This document shows positions 7,889 through 16,501 of a stretch of DNA of 64,000 bases, in pieces. Made by a program: the position numbers and the translations under genes. The stretch is from an uncultured Pseudoteredinibacter sp. (lineage in GTDB: Bacteria > Pseudomonadota > Gammaproteobacteria > Pseudomonadales > Cellvibrionaceae). The DNA is taken from contig NZ_CANMSS010000012.1 in the NCBI RefSeq assembly GCF_947500695.1, positions 62,001 to 126,000 of the forward strand. The letters run 5' to 3'. A model generated the notes under the pieces. It worked only from the letters and a program-made list of their open reading frames with translations, was not told the origin of the DNA and ran no database searches. The stretch's first letter is position 1. The number at the start of each line of letters is the position of its first letter.

Positions 7889-10393
7889 TTAAATTGGATC
7901 ACCTGGCGGCAAAACAATACCCTGCAAACTTCCTTCTTGTTTCTTTAACCACTTATCGATATCACGGGCAATTTGTTGCTCATGGGCACTGGCTTTGCGT
8001 TTATCTTTTAAGCGCTTGCCAAGCATGGCAAGTTTTTGATTAAGCTCTGCTCGTACACTGTGGCTGGTGTTTTTATGGGCAGCGCTGGCAGCCATTTTCT
8101 GTACCACTACTTGTTGTACCACTTCTTGAATCTGACGATCTTGTGGGTCTTTTGCGGTCTTAATGTCCCAGCTAGCTTTTAATAGCTTATCCAGTACCTC
8201 TGTTAGACTCGGGTAATCACCACGGGAGGCAAAGTTCTCTAAGCGTTGTAAGCGCTCAGGGCGCAGGATTTGCTCTACGCTTAATGCCGCCGATGCCTCA
8301 ATCGCCGCTTCCGTATCAAAGATAAGATTAGCGCGTCCATTCAGTGTTTCACCTTGGTTGAAACGGCCTTCAGCAGGTGTAACTAACTCTACTGCGGCCT
8401 TAGGCAGGCGTAAGAACTCTGGACTTAAACTTTCTAGAATCAGATCTAATGCACGAAGCTGCTCAGCTTTAGGCACAATCTCAACAGTCATCTGGCCATC
8501 ACCGCGGCTAGCATAGCGGTAATCTGCACCACCTAAACTTTGAGCTGCGGCGTTAAGCTGGAAGCGATGATGCATATAGCTCGGCAGCAAGATATAACGC
8601 AGATTACTGTAGGGCTCGTCAGGGCGTAAAAGCTGCTCACCAAAGTTATCTAAAGCAATGCGGCGCACTTTATATTCGTGGGCCAGCTGGTCGACTAGGT
8701 TACTACCATTATCCCAAACCGAGGTTTTAGGGTGTGCGGCACGAGTGAATTTATTATTAATGTGGTTTATATAAATTAAACCGCGATCAATACTCTCTTT
8801 AATAACAGCAGCTAGCTCGGCCTGTTCTTTTTCTTTATCGAACTCACCGTATAACCAACGAATGCTTAATTTATCGTATTCACCAATGCGCTGCAGGTAG
8901 GCGTTGCTTACATCTAGCTTGCCATCTTTAATGTCGATCATTGGCGCTGGGTAATCCATGACACTTTCGCGACCATAACTAGAGGCCATAAAGTTATGAG
9001 GCAAGCCGATAGTGTGGCCGACTTCGTGCGCAGACAACTGACGTACACGGGCTAGGGCCATTTCAACCGCCGCCTTATCGCTGCTGCTGGCCATGTGTGC
9101 TAGGTATTCAAAGCTTGGGGCATCGGCTAGGATGCACATATTGTGATTGTCGCTATTACTATGGTTCGTTCCATGGCTGTCACTGTGCATTGGGTAACCT
9201 TCCAATGCTTTGCGAGCATGTAGATAATCTTGGCGCAAACGCAGGCTGCCTAGGTTTACATTGCCCTTGATAATTTCCCCAGTACGCGGGTCCATAATAA
9301 AGCTGCCGTAGGAGTAACCGCGAGTCCGGCGATGCGTCCAGTGAATCATGTTATAACGCGAATCTTGGGGGTCGGCATCTTCAGGTAATACCTTTACCTG
9401 GAAGGCGTTAATAAACCCTGCTGCTTCAAAGGCTTCGTTCCACCACATGGCGCCTTCGATTAAGGCACTGCGGATAGGCTCTGGAGTACCGCCATCCACG
9501 TAGTAAACAATCGGCTCTTTGGCTTCAGAGCGGGCGCGATCTGGGTATTTCTTTTCTAAGCGATGACGGCCAGCCAAGCGTACAAATAAATCTTGCTCTA
9601 TCGCAGTGCCATAATCTTGATAAGTGTGGCCCAGGCTACCAATTCTTGGGTCGGCGTAGCGTGGGGTATAACCCGTAGGTGCAGCAATAAAGGTGTGATG
9701 CTGACGTAAGGTTACGGAGTTTGCATTTGCAGCCGCGCGCCAAACCAAGTCACCGGGTTTGCTGCTCGCAAAGGTTAGACTAACTTCCACCTCGGTGTTA
9801 TTGGGAAAAGCTTTGGTTCTCGGCATGTGAAAGCTGCTGCGGTTTTTATCCAGCTTAAACTTACCTTGCTTTGCGCGATCTAAACGAGCAATAACTTGAT
9901 GGGTGTCGCGAAGGAAATAATCATTAGCCTTTAGCAGATATTTGCCTTTGCTTTGGGCAACAATGGGAAATGCCCATTGGATCGATTGTGCAAAGGCTTC
10001 TTGTACCGCTTTACGTTCTGCTGGGTTGTCACTATCAGCGCGAAACTTATAGTTTTTTTCCCAAAAATAAATTTTCGGGCCGACTTTACGAGCTTCCAAT
10101 ACAAAGGTGTGCCCAAGCTGGCCGCGATCCAAACCGACAGGGTTGCTGCCTAAGCCCGAGGCCAATGAAACCTGATAGATAAATTCTTTATCAAGGTCGG
10201 CGACGGCCATATACAGATCGCCTTTATCTTCATCCCAGTATAAATCGACAAACCCTGGCATAGCCTGCATGCCCTTGGTCTTACTGGCAATGCTAGGCAG
10301 TGATGCCTGGCTTAGCATGGCACAGCACAGTAAGTAACTGGCCAATAGCAGTTGAGTAGGACGTAGGCGTCCGAGGTGAAGCTTTGAAAGCAT
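7889..10393 (-). CDS. Secreted zinc metalloprotease of the DUF5117/DUF4953 (met-zincin) type
   Basis: An 834-residue protein with an N-terminal signal segment (hydrophobic LLLASYLLCCAMLSQASL at about 15-32). The long N-terminal half matches the DUF5117 pattern (MPGFVDLYWDEDKGDLYMAV, then FVRLAGRHRLEK). The zinc site HEVGHTIGLPHN is at 456-467, giving the HExxHxxGxxH motif of metzincin peptidases, followed by a Met-turn-like SVMDYPAP. It should hydrolyse peptides in the periplasm or outside; substrates are not known for the family. It converges on the baeR-like gene across a terminator and is transcribed alone. The ATG at 10393 follows a weak ribosome-binding site (AGGATA). Confidence 0.9.
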   Translation of the reverse strand: MLSKLHLGRLRPTQLLLASYLLCCAMLSQASLPSIASKTKGMQAMPGFVDLYWDEDKGDLYMAVADLDKEFIYQVSLASGLGSNPVGLDRGQLGHTFVLEARKVGPKIYFWEKNYKFRADSDNPAERKAVQEAFAQSIQWAFPIVAQSKGKYLLKANDYFLRDTHQVIARLDRAKQGKFKLDKNRSSFHMPRTKAFPNNTEVEVSLTFASSKPGDLVWRAAANANSVTLRQHHTFIAAPTGYTPRYADPRIGSLGHTYQDYGTAIEQDLFVRLAGRHRLEKKYPDRARSEAKEPIVYYVDGGTPEPIRSALIEGAMWWNEAFEAAGFINAFQVKVLPEDADPQDSRYNMIHWTHRRTRGYSYGSFIMDPRTGEIIKGNVNLGSLRLRQDYLHARKALEGYPMHSDSHGTNHSNSDNHNMCILADAPSFEYLAHMASSSDKAAVEMALARVRQLSAHEVGHTIGLPHNFMASSYGRESVMDYPAPMIDIKDGKLDVSNAYLQRIGEYDKLSIRWLYGEFDKEKEQAELAAVIKESIDRGLIYINHINNKFTRAAHPKTSVWDNGSNLVDQLAHEYKVRRIALDNFGEQLLRPDEPYSNLRYILLPSYMHHRFQLNAAAQSLGGADYRYASRGDGQMTVEIVPKAEQLRALDLILESLSPEFLRLPKAAVELVTPAEGRFNQGETLNGRANLIFDTEAAIEASAALSVEQILRPERLQRLENFASRGDYPSLTEVLDKLLKASWDIKTAKDPQDRQIQEVVQQVVVQKMAASAAHKNTSHSVRAELNQKLAMLGKRLKDKRKASAHEQQIARDIDKWLKKQEGSLQGIVLPPGDPI

Positions 10394-10681
10394 ATTTATT
10401 ATCCTGTTATGTCAATTGGGCGGATGACTATGGGGCGCAAGAAGGCAGCGGCGCGCTGCCTTTACTACAGCTCTTATCAAGACGAACAAAAGCCCTAATT
10501 ACGCAGCTTGTGAAGCTAATTAAAGGGCAAACTGGCAGCCGATTCTACAGTTGTCGATTTTGACCAGCAAAAAGGGTAGGCTGGAGCCATTTGATGGCTG
10601 AGTTTGCTTGCATAGATAGTTTAAAAAGACAGTTTATTGAGGCAAGCTCACAGGGCAATAAGTAGTAGATGGTGCAGAGGA

Positions 10682-11974
10682 ATGGTTGAGGATTCGGGTA
10701 AATCGCAAGGTAAAAACAATGGGCTGTCGCGTCTTGGACAAAAGATGGCGGGTGATTCTGGCATTGTTAGCTTAATGGACGATTTAGGGCAAGCCTTGGC
10801 ACTAAACCCTGAAATGATATTTATGGGTGGTGGAAATCCAAGTCGAATTACCGAGCTAGAAGATATCTTCGCTGAGAAGCTTCAAGCGGTTTTGGCGGAT
10901 GAACGCGAGCGCCATAAATTATTTGGAATTTATCAATCTCCACAGGGCGAACTGGAGTTTTTGCAAGCGGTCGCCCGGCTATTAAATGAGGAGCTAGGAT
11001 GGCCTGTCAGCGCTGCTAATATTGCAGTGAGTAATGGCTCTCAGTCGGCCTTTTTTAATCTATTCAATATGTTTGGTGGCCGACAAGAAGACGGTAGCTA
11101 CAAAAAAATCCAACTGCCTTTGGCGCCAGAGTATTTAGGATATGCCGATGTGGGCGTTGAAGAAGAGCTCTTTGTCGCGGCTAAACCTAGGATTGAAGAG
11201 TTGGATGATAATCTCTTTAAGTACCGTGTGGATTTTGATGAGCTGAATGTCGGCGACGATATTGGCGCTATTTGTGTATCTCGCCCAACCAACCCAACCG
11301 GTAATGTACTTACCGATGGTGAAATCCAAAAGCTTGATCAATTGGCAAGAGCGAAAGGTATCCCCTTGATAATCGACGGCGCTTACGGCACGCCGTTTCC
11401 CAATATGATCTTTAGCGAAGCGAAGGCGCACTGGAACGAAAATACCATTGTAGTGTTTAGCTTTTCTAAGCTAGGTTTGCCTGGTGCTCGAACGGGGATT
11501 GTGGTTGCCAATGAAGATGTGATTAAAGCATTTACCAATACCAATACCATCGTTAGTTTGGCTTCCGGAACATTGGGGCCTAGCATTGGTAAACAGCTAT
11601 TTGCAGACGACAGTATTTTACGAATCAGTAACGATATTATTCGCCCTTACTACGAAAATGCCTCAATGCTCGCTCAGGATGCGGTAAGGCAATCTTTTCA
11701 AGGCTTGCCTTATCGTTTACATAAGCCTGAAGGCGCGATGTTCTTTTGGCTATGGTTTAAAGATCTTCCCATCAGTAGTGAAGAGTTGTATCAGCGCCTA
11801 AAAAGCCGCGGAGTATTGGTGGTTGCTGGGCATCATTTCTTTGTTGGGCTAGAAGAGGACTGGCCCCATAAGGATGAATGCTTGCGCGTCACCTATAGCC
11901 AAAGCCCAGAAGTGGTAGCAAAAGGGATCAGTATTATCGCCGAAGAGGTTGGCAAGGCTTATCAGGGTACATAA
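10682..11974 (+). CDS. avtA: Valine-pyruvate aminotransferase AvtA
   Basis: A 430-residue fold-type I PLP aminotransferase. The IFMGGGNPSRI and NGSQSAFFNLFNMFGG segments are hallmark AvtA sequences, PTNPTGNVL is the aspartate-aminotransferase-family loop, and the PLP-binding lysine is Lys263 in SFSKLGLPGARTG. AvtA interconverts valine plus pyruvate with 2-oxoisovalerate plus alanine in branched-chain amino-acid synthesis. I take the ATG at 10682; a TTG at 10637 would add 15 residues without homology, and the E. coli protein starts nearer the SRLGQKMAGDSG segment, so the exact start is uncertain. It stands alone, with 288 bases upstream of divergent orientation. Confidence 0.92.
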   Translation: MVEDSGKSQGKNNGLSRLGQKMAGDSGIVSLMDDLGQALALNPEMIFMGGGNPSRITELEDIFAEKLQAVLADERERHKLFGIYQSPQGELEFLQAVARLLNEELGWPVSAANIAVSNGSQSAFFNLFNMFGGRQEDGSYKKIQLPLAPEYLGYADVGVEEELFVAAKPRIEELDDNLFKYRVDFDELNVGDDIGAICVSRPTNPTGNVLTDGEIQKLDQLARAKGIPLIIDGAYGTPFPNMIFSEAKAHWNENTIVVFSFSKLGLPGARTGIVVANEDVIKAFTNTNTIVSLASGTLGPSIGKQLFADDSILRISNDIIRPYYENASMLAQDAVRQSFQGLPYRLHKPEGAMFFWLWFKDLPISSEELYQRLKSRGVLVVAGHHFFVGLEEDWPHKDECLRVTYSQSPEVVAKGISIIAEEVGKAYQGT

Positions 11975-12191
11975 ATCTCTCTTTTTGCAGTGCCTGCAGT
12001 TTTTCTGATGTTCTGGAATTAATTCTCTATAAATCAGATGGTTAGGACGTTTTTTGTATCAATTTGACGCTCTTTTCATCATCTTCTCTTTTTGACTTCA
12101 GCAAAACCAAAGCAGGCCGCTATAGCTTGGACTATGGTTAAGAAAAGGCCTTGTTTTAAGGCTGACTGCTGTTCTTGTAAAAGGTGAGAGA

Positions 12192-13121
12192 ATGACGACT
12201 AAGCAATATCGTTTGGTAACCCGCAGTGATTTCGATGGGTTGGTGTGTGCGGTTCTGTTGAAGCATCTAGATATGGTGTCTGATATCAAGTTTGTTCACC
12301 CTAAGGATATGCAGGATGGCAAGATTGAGATAGACGATAACGATATCACTACTAATTTGCCTTTCGTGCCGGGTGTTTACTTGGCGTTTGACCATCACCA
12401 CTCCGAAACCGTGAGAAACGGGATTCGTGAGAACCACATCATTGATCCTGAAGCCCCGTCTGCGGCCCGGGTAGTGTTTGATCATTATGGCGGGTTTGGT
12501 GTATTTCCTGAAAGCTGGGATGAGATGATGGCTGCAGTCGATAAGGCGGATTCGGCCCAGTACGTACGAGAGGATATTGTTAACCCCAAAAACTGGGAAT
12601 TGCTTAACTTTATTATGGATGCCCGCACGGGTTTAGGTCGCTTTCGGGAATTCAGAATCTCCAATTATGAGCTGATGATGCAGCTGATTGATTACTGTGC
12701 CAGTCACAGTATTGAAGAAATATTGCAACTTGAAGACGTGAAAGAACGCGTCGATATGTATAAAGAGCACCACTTATTGTTTATGGACCAGATCAAGCAA
12801 AATACTGAGGTCCATAAAAATGTTGTTGTGTTGAATCTGCAGGAGCAAGATCCAATTTGGGCGGGCAACCGTTTTATGATCTATGCGCTATTTCCTGAAA
12901 TCAATATTTCTATTCACCGCATGTGGGGCCTCAAGAAGCAAAACACTGTGTTTGCTGTCGGTAAATCGATTTTAGATCGCAGTTCGAAAACCAATGTCGG
13001 TGAATTGATGTTGAAGTACGGTGGTGGTGGCCACTTGGCGGCCGGTACCTGTCAGGTAGAGAATGATAAGGCTGAAGAAGTTTTGGCTGAATTAATCGAA
13101 ACCATGAATGCTGATGGCTAG
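12192..13121 (+). CDS. DHH/DHHA1-family phosphoesterase (annotated elsewhere as exopolyphosphatase-like)
   Basis: A 309-residue protein with the DHH-family metal motifs: RSDFDGL (Asp13, Asp15), the DHHH signature at 67-70, a downstream aspartate in AAVDKADSAQ, and the DHHA1 substrate loop GGGGH at 277-281. These proteins are manganese-dependent phosphoesterases acting on short nucleic acids, pAp, cyclic dinucleotides or polyphosphate; sequence alone does not settle the substrate. A strong AAGGTGAG ribosome-binding site lies 6 bases before the ATG. The gene stands alone between avtA and a convergent transglycosylase gene. Confidence 0.88.
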   Translation: MTTKQYRLVTRSDFDGLVCAVLLKHLDMVSDIKFVHPKDMQDGKIEIDDNDITTNLPFVPGVYLAFDHHHSETVRNGIRENHIIDPEAPSAARVVFDHYGGFGVFPESWDEMMAAVDKADSAQYVREDIVNPKNWELLNFIMDARTGLGRFREFRISNYELMMQLIDYCASHSIEEILQLEDVKERVDMYKEHHLLFMDQIKQNTEVHKNVVVLNLQEQDPIWAGNRFMIYALFPEINISIHRMWGLKKQNTVFAVGKSILDRSSKTNVGELMLKYGGGGHLAAGTCQVENDKAEEVLAELIETMNADG

Positions 13122-13181
13122 TGCTTGCGAGATAAATTATGGCGTGACATACAGTTGTTTATATATTGCCACTGTAGATCC

Positions 13182-13793
13182 CTAACGCCATTGATCCCAA
13201 GCGTTTAAAACCTTTCTGCTATAACGGTAGCTGCCATAGCTGCCGTTATAGCGCGCCAAGGCTTCCGGCCAGCGGCCTTTTTCCCTATCTAAATAGTGCC
13301 GCAAAATGGTACAGCCATAACGTAGGTTGGTATCCATTTTGGTGAGGTTGTCTTGCGGGCGGCCAATTTCTTTTTTCCAAAATGGCATGACTTGCATCAT
13401 ACCTTGTGCGCCCACTTTGGAAATAGCAAAGCGATCAAAATGGCTTTCGATTTGAATCACGGACAATACTAGTTCGGGCGGCAGATTTTGACGGCTGGCT
13501 TCGCGATGTACGGCTTTGAGAACCCGTAAGCGATATTCTGGGTCTTTAATGTATTTTTTGAGTACTTGTGATTTAGACACCAGCCAGACTTCAGCATCAA
13601 AGCGATCTTCAAAACTGTCAGCGGCGGCAATACTAGATTTAAGGCGTTTACGTAATTCGGGATCAATCTCTAGAGATTGGGCAGTGCTGAAGGCGCTTAT
13701 GGAAAATGCGAGCCAGCTTAAAAACAATAATGCAACGCTGCTTTTAAAGTGCCGCACTATTGTTGAGGTTGAGATAAGCTGGCCATTAATCAT
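13182..13793 (-). CDS. Lytic murein transglycosylase (SLT domain)
   Basis: A 203-residue secreted protein: hydrophobic N-terminus (about residues 18-37, ending AFSTAQS) and an SLT domain from about 95. The catalytic glutamate is Glu116 in VIQIESHFD, followed by GAQGMMQVMPFW and the ALARYNGS motif. It should cleave the MurNAc-GlcNAc bond of peptidoglycan with formation of 1,6-anhydroMurNAc. The protein is short, with little beyond the SLT domain. It lies 24 bases downstream of proS on the same strand and may be co-transcribed with it. Confidence 0.92.
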   Translation of the reverse strand: MINGQLISTSTIVRHFKSSVALLFLSWLAFSISAFSTAQSLEIDPELRKRLKSSIAAADSFEDRFDAEVWLVSKSQVLKKYIKDPEYRLRVLKAVHREASRQNLPPELVLSVIQIESHFDRFAISKVGAQGMMQVMPFWKKEIGRPQDNLTKMDTNLRYGCTILRHYLDREKGRWPEALARYNGSYGSYRYSRKVLNAWDQWR

Positions 13794-13817
13794 AGGCTAT
13801 TGATTGTCGCTCTTGGT

Positions 13818-15563
13818 TTAAGCGATGTTAACGCCCAGCTTCTCGCTTAAGAAACTGTTTAATTCACTGCGAGCAATATCTTGGCTTTCCTCATCGCGAC
13901 GGCCTTTGTACTCGATGCTATCTTTGGCTAAACCTTTATCGCCGATCACTAGGCGATGCGGAATACCCATCAAATCGGTATTGGCCAACATAACACCCAA
14001 ACGCGCTTTGGCCTCATCCATCAAGATAACATCAACCCCGGCAGCGCTTAGTTTTTCATAAAGTGCTTCACATTCGGCGGCCACGTCAGCAGATTTATGC
14101 ATATTGATCGGTACAATGGCCATTTGGAACGGCGCGATCGCGCTTGGCCAAATAATACCTTTGTCGTCATGGTTTTGTTCAATAGCCGAAGCTACTACGC
14201 GAGTAACCCCAATACCGTAACAACCCATGCTCATCACAACGTCTTTACCGTTCTCATCCAGTACTGAGGCATTCATAGCTTGAGAATATTTGGTGCCAAG
14301 CTGGAAGATATGGCCCACTTCGATACCGCGTTTGATTTCCAGCTGACCTTGGCCACATGGGCTTGGGTCACCGGCAACAACATTGCGAATATCTTCAACT
14401 CGGTTTAACTGCGCATCACGCTCCCAGTTGGCACCGGTGTAGTGGTAGTCATCTTCATTGGCGCCACAAATAAAGTCGGCCAAGTGCGCGGCACTGCGGT
14501 CAATAATGGTTGGAATGTTCAGGCCTACTGGGCCAATTGAGCCGACGCCGACGCCCAGTTCGGCTTTAATGCGCTCTTCAGGGGCAAAGCAGAGTGGGTT
14601 GGCAACACCGTCGAGTTTCTCGGCTTTAATATCATTTAGCTCATGATCGCCTCGCAAAACCAATGCAATAAGAGCTGCGCTTTCCTCTTCTTCGCCTTCT
14701 GGGGTTTCACCCAACACAATTAAGGTTTTTACGCTTTGGGCTGGGTCGGCATTTAGGAATTCGCTAACGGCAGCAATGGTTTTCTGCTCAGGGGTGTGAA
14801 CCTTACTCAGTTCGGCTGTAGCAGCAGGGCGCTCGCCAGCGGGGGCTACTGCTTCAGCTTTTTCAACATTAGCGGCGTAGTCACTGTTATTACTGAATAC
14901 GATATCGTCTTCACCGCTTTGGGCGAGAACGTGAAACTCATGTGAGTGAGCGCCACCAATCGAGCCTGTGTCGGCCAGTACTGGACGATAATCCAAACCG
15001 ATACGGCTAAAGATGCTGCAGTAGGTGCTGTGCATAACATCGTAGGTTTCTTGCAACGATTCGGCATTGCTATGGAAAGAGTAGGCATCTTTCATGACAA
15101 ATTCGCGCGAACGCATCACGCCAAAGCGAGGGCGGATTTCATCGCGGAATTTGGTTTGAATTTGATAAAAATTCGCAGGCAGCTGTTTGTAAGAGCTGAT
15201 TTCATTGCGAATCATATCGGTAATCACTTCTTCGTGGGTTGGACCCAAGCAGAAATCACGCTGATGACGGTCTTGTAAGCGAGCCAGCTCTGGCCCATAT
15301 TCCTGCCAGCGGCCGGATTCTTGCCATAGCTCAGAAGGCTGAACTACTGGCATCATCACCTCTTGGGCACCTGATTTATCCATTTCCTCTCGGACAATGG
15401 TTTCCACCTTGCGCAGTACTCGTAAACCCATCGGCAACCAGGTGTATAGGCCGGAAGCTAGCTTACGGATCATGCCGGCACGTAGCATAAGCTGGTGGCT
15501 GATAACTTCAGCGTCGGCAGGGGTTTCTTTTAGTGTAGCGATCAAAAATCGACTGGCGCGCAT
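13818..15563 (-). CDS. proS: Prolyl-tRNA synthetase
   Basis: A 581-residue class II synthetase of the bacterial type with an inserted YbaK-like editing domain (about residues 230-390). Motif 2 is [23 protein letters not shown], the N-terminus [13 protein letters not shown] is typical, and motif 3 lies in [16 protein letters not shown]. The C-terminal anticodon-binding domain follows ([17 protein letters not shown]). It charges tRNA-Pro with proline in the cytoplasm. Length agrees with the E. coli enzyme (572 residues). The gene opens a short leftward unit with the transglycosylase gene. Confidence 0.97.
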   Translation of the reverse strand: MRASRFLIATLKETPADAEVISHQLMLRAGMIRKLASGLYTWLPMGLRVLRKVETIVREEMDKSGAQEVMMPVVQPSELWQESGRWQEYGPELARLQDRHQRDFCLGPTHEEVITDMIRNEISSYKQLPANFYQIQTKFRDEIRPRFGVMRSREFVMKDAYSFHSNAESLQETYDVMHSTYCSIFSRIGLDYRPVLADTGSIGGAHSHEFHVLAQSGEDDIVFSNNSDYAANVEKAEAVAPAGERPAATAELSKVHTPEQKTIAAVSEFLNADPAQSVKTLIVLGETPEGEEEESAALIALVLRGDHELNDIKAEKLDGVANPLCFAPEERIKAELGVGVGSIGPVGLNIPTIIDRSAAHLADFICGANEDDYHYTGANWERDAQLNRVEDIRNVVAGDPSPCGQGQLEIKRGIEVGHIFQLGTKYSQAMNASVLDENGKDVVMSMGCYGIGVTRVVASAIEQNHDDKGIIWPSAIAPFQMAIVPINMHKSADVAAECEALYEKLSAAGVDVILMDEAKARLGVMLANTDLMGIPHRLVIGDKGLAKDSIEYKGRRDEESQDIARSELNSFLSEKLGVNIA

Positions 15564-15812
15564 AGTGGTTCGTATCTCGTATCAAGCGGTTTGCGGTTGT
15601 GCCTGGTCTTGCTATGCTGGGTTTAATCGGCAAAAGCGAACTAGGCAGGCGGCCTTTGGTCTAAATGGACACAATCAGGCATCAAATGAACCCGCTATTT
15701 TAAGGCGACAGTCTCTGGGGGTCTACGCTGATTTGTTCGTCTTAGCCCGGTAATACCATATATAAGCCTATTTTGAGGCTTAAGTGGTTAAAATTTGATC
15801 GAGGATTCTTCT

Positions 15813-16262
15813 ATGGATGAAACCATGGATACCCAGCCATTTAAGCTGGACCCACAACTTGCCGATTCTACAGTGGTAGTCGGCCACTTCCCGCTATCTT
15901 TGGTGCTACTTAGCAAAGATGCCAACTTCCCTTGGTGCTTGCTGGTACCTAAAAGAGCTAATATGACGGAATTGCACCATCTAAGCGATATTGATCGTCA
16001 GCAGTATGCGAAAGAATCAGGTTACTTATCTGAGGCCATGGTGGCTTTATTTGCACCTGACAAGATGAATATGGCGGCCTTAGGGAACCATGTTTCCCAG
16101 CTACATATTCACCATGTGGCACGTTTTAAAGATGATGTGGCCTGGCCTAATCCGATATGGGGTGCCGCGCCGGCGAAGGAGTACGATGAAGAGGAACTAC
16201 GTTCCAGATTGTCTCGACTGCGAAGTGCATTAGCCTGCGATTTCTTTCAGGCGGAAAGCTAA
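15813..16262 (+). CDS. HIT-family protein
   Basis: A 149-residue histidine-triad-fold protein; GAGG at 15801-15804, 8 bases before the ATG at 15813, decides this start over a TTG at 15795. The active-site strand reads QLHIHHVARF, with His98, His100 and His101: the first His of the canonical HxHxHxx pattern is Gln here, as in a known subgroup of proteobacterial HIT proteins. Family members hydrolyse or transfer nucleoside monophosphates. The upstream strand FPWCLLVPKR and the N-x-x-LGN segment fit the fold. The exact substrate is unknown. A strong terminator follows directly. Confidence 0.88.
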   Translation: MDETMDTQPFKLDPQLADSTVVVGHFPLSLVLLSKDANFPWCLLVPKRANMTELHHLSDIDRQQYAKESGYLSEAMVALFAPDKMNMAALGNHVSQLHIHHVARFKDDVAWPNPIWGAAPAKEYDEEELRSRLSRLRSALACDFFQAES

Positions 16263-16264
16263 AT

Positions 16265-16294
16265 AAAAAAGCCCGGCATAGCCCGGGCTTTTTT
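16265..16294. terminator. Rho-independent terminator after the HIT gene
   Basis: AAAAAAGCCCGG and CCGGGCTTTTTT form a perfect 12-bp stem around a 6-base loop, starting 2 bases after the HIT stop codon. Confidence 0.93.
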
Positions 16295-16303
16295 ATTGCA
16301 GCT

Positions 16304-16475
16304 GGGGTCAGAACTCAAGGGTTCTGACCCCGCTTTCGGGGCCGTGGTTTATTTGGTTCAATAGATTTTATTGAAACCACGATAGTATCTTGTGATTTTG
16401 GGGCTTTTTGAGAATGTCCAAAGCCAGTAAGTTATCGGCTTCGATTTGGGGTCAGAACCCTTGGGTTCTGACCCC
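16304..16475. repeat. 144-bp-period palindromic repeat, locus A (two palindromes)
   Basis: Two 28-bp near-perfect palindromes with arms GGGGTCAGAACCC (16304-16331, one mismatch, and 16448-16475) are spaced exactly 144 bases apart. The 116-base spacer between them is homologous, in reverse complement, to the spacers of locus B (19217-19648) and runs in the same direction as that of locus C (22515-22686). Locus A ends 26 bases beyond the stop codon of the TonB receptor gene. No transposase is nearby. Best described as a REP/BIME-like family. Confidence 0.85.
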
Positions 16476-16501
16476 GGTAGTTGGGAAGGAGTGAGTGGTA
16501 C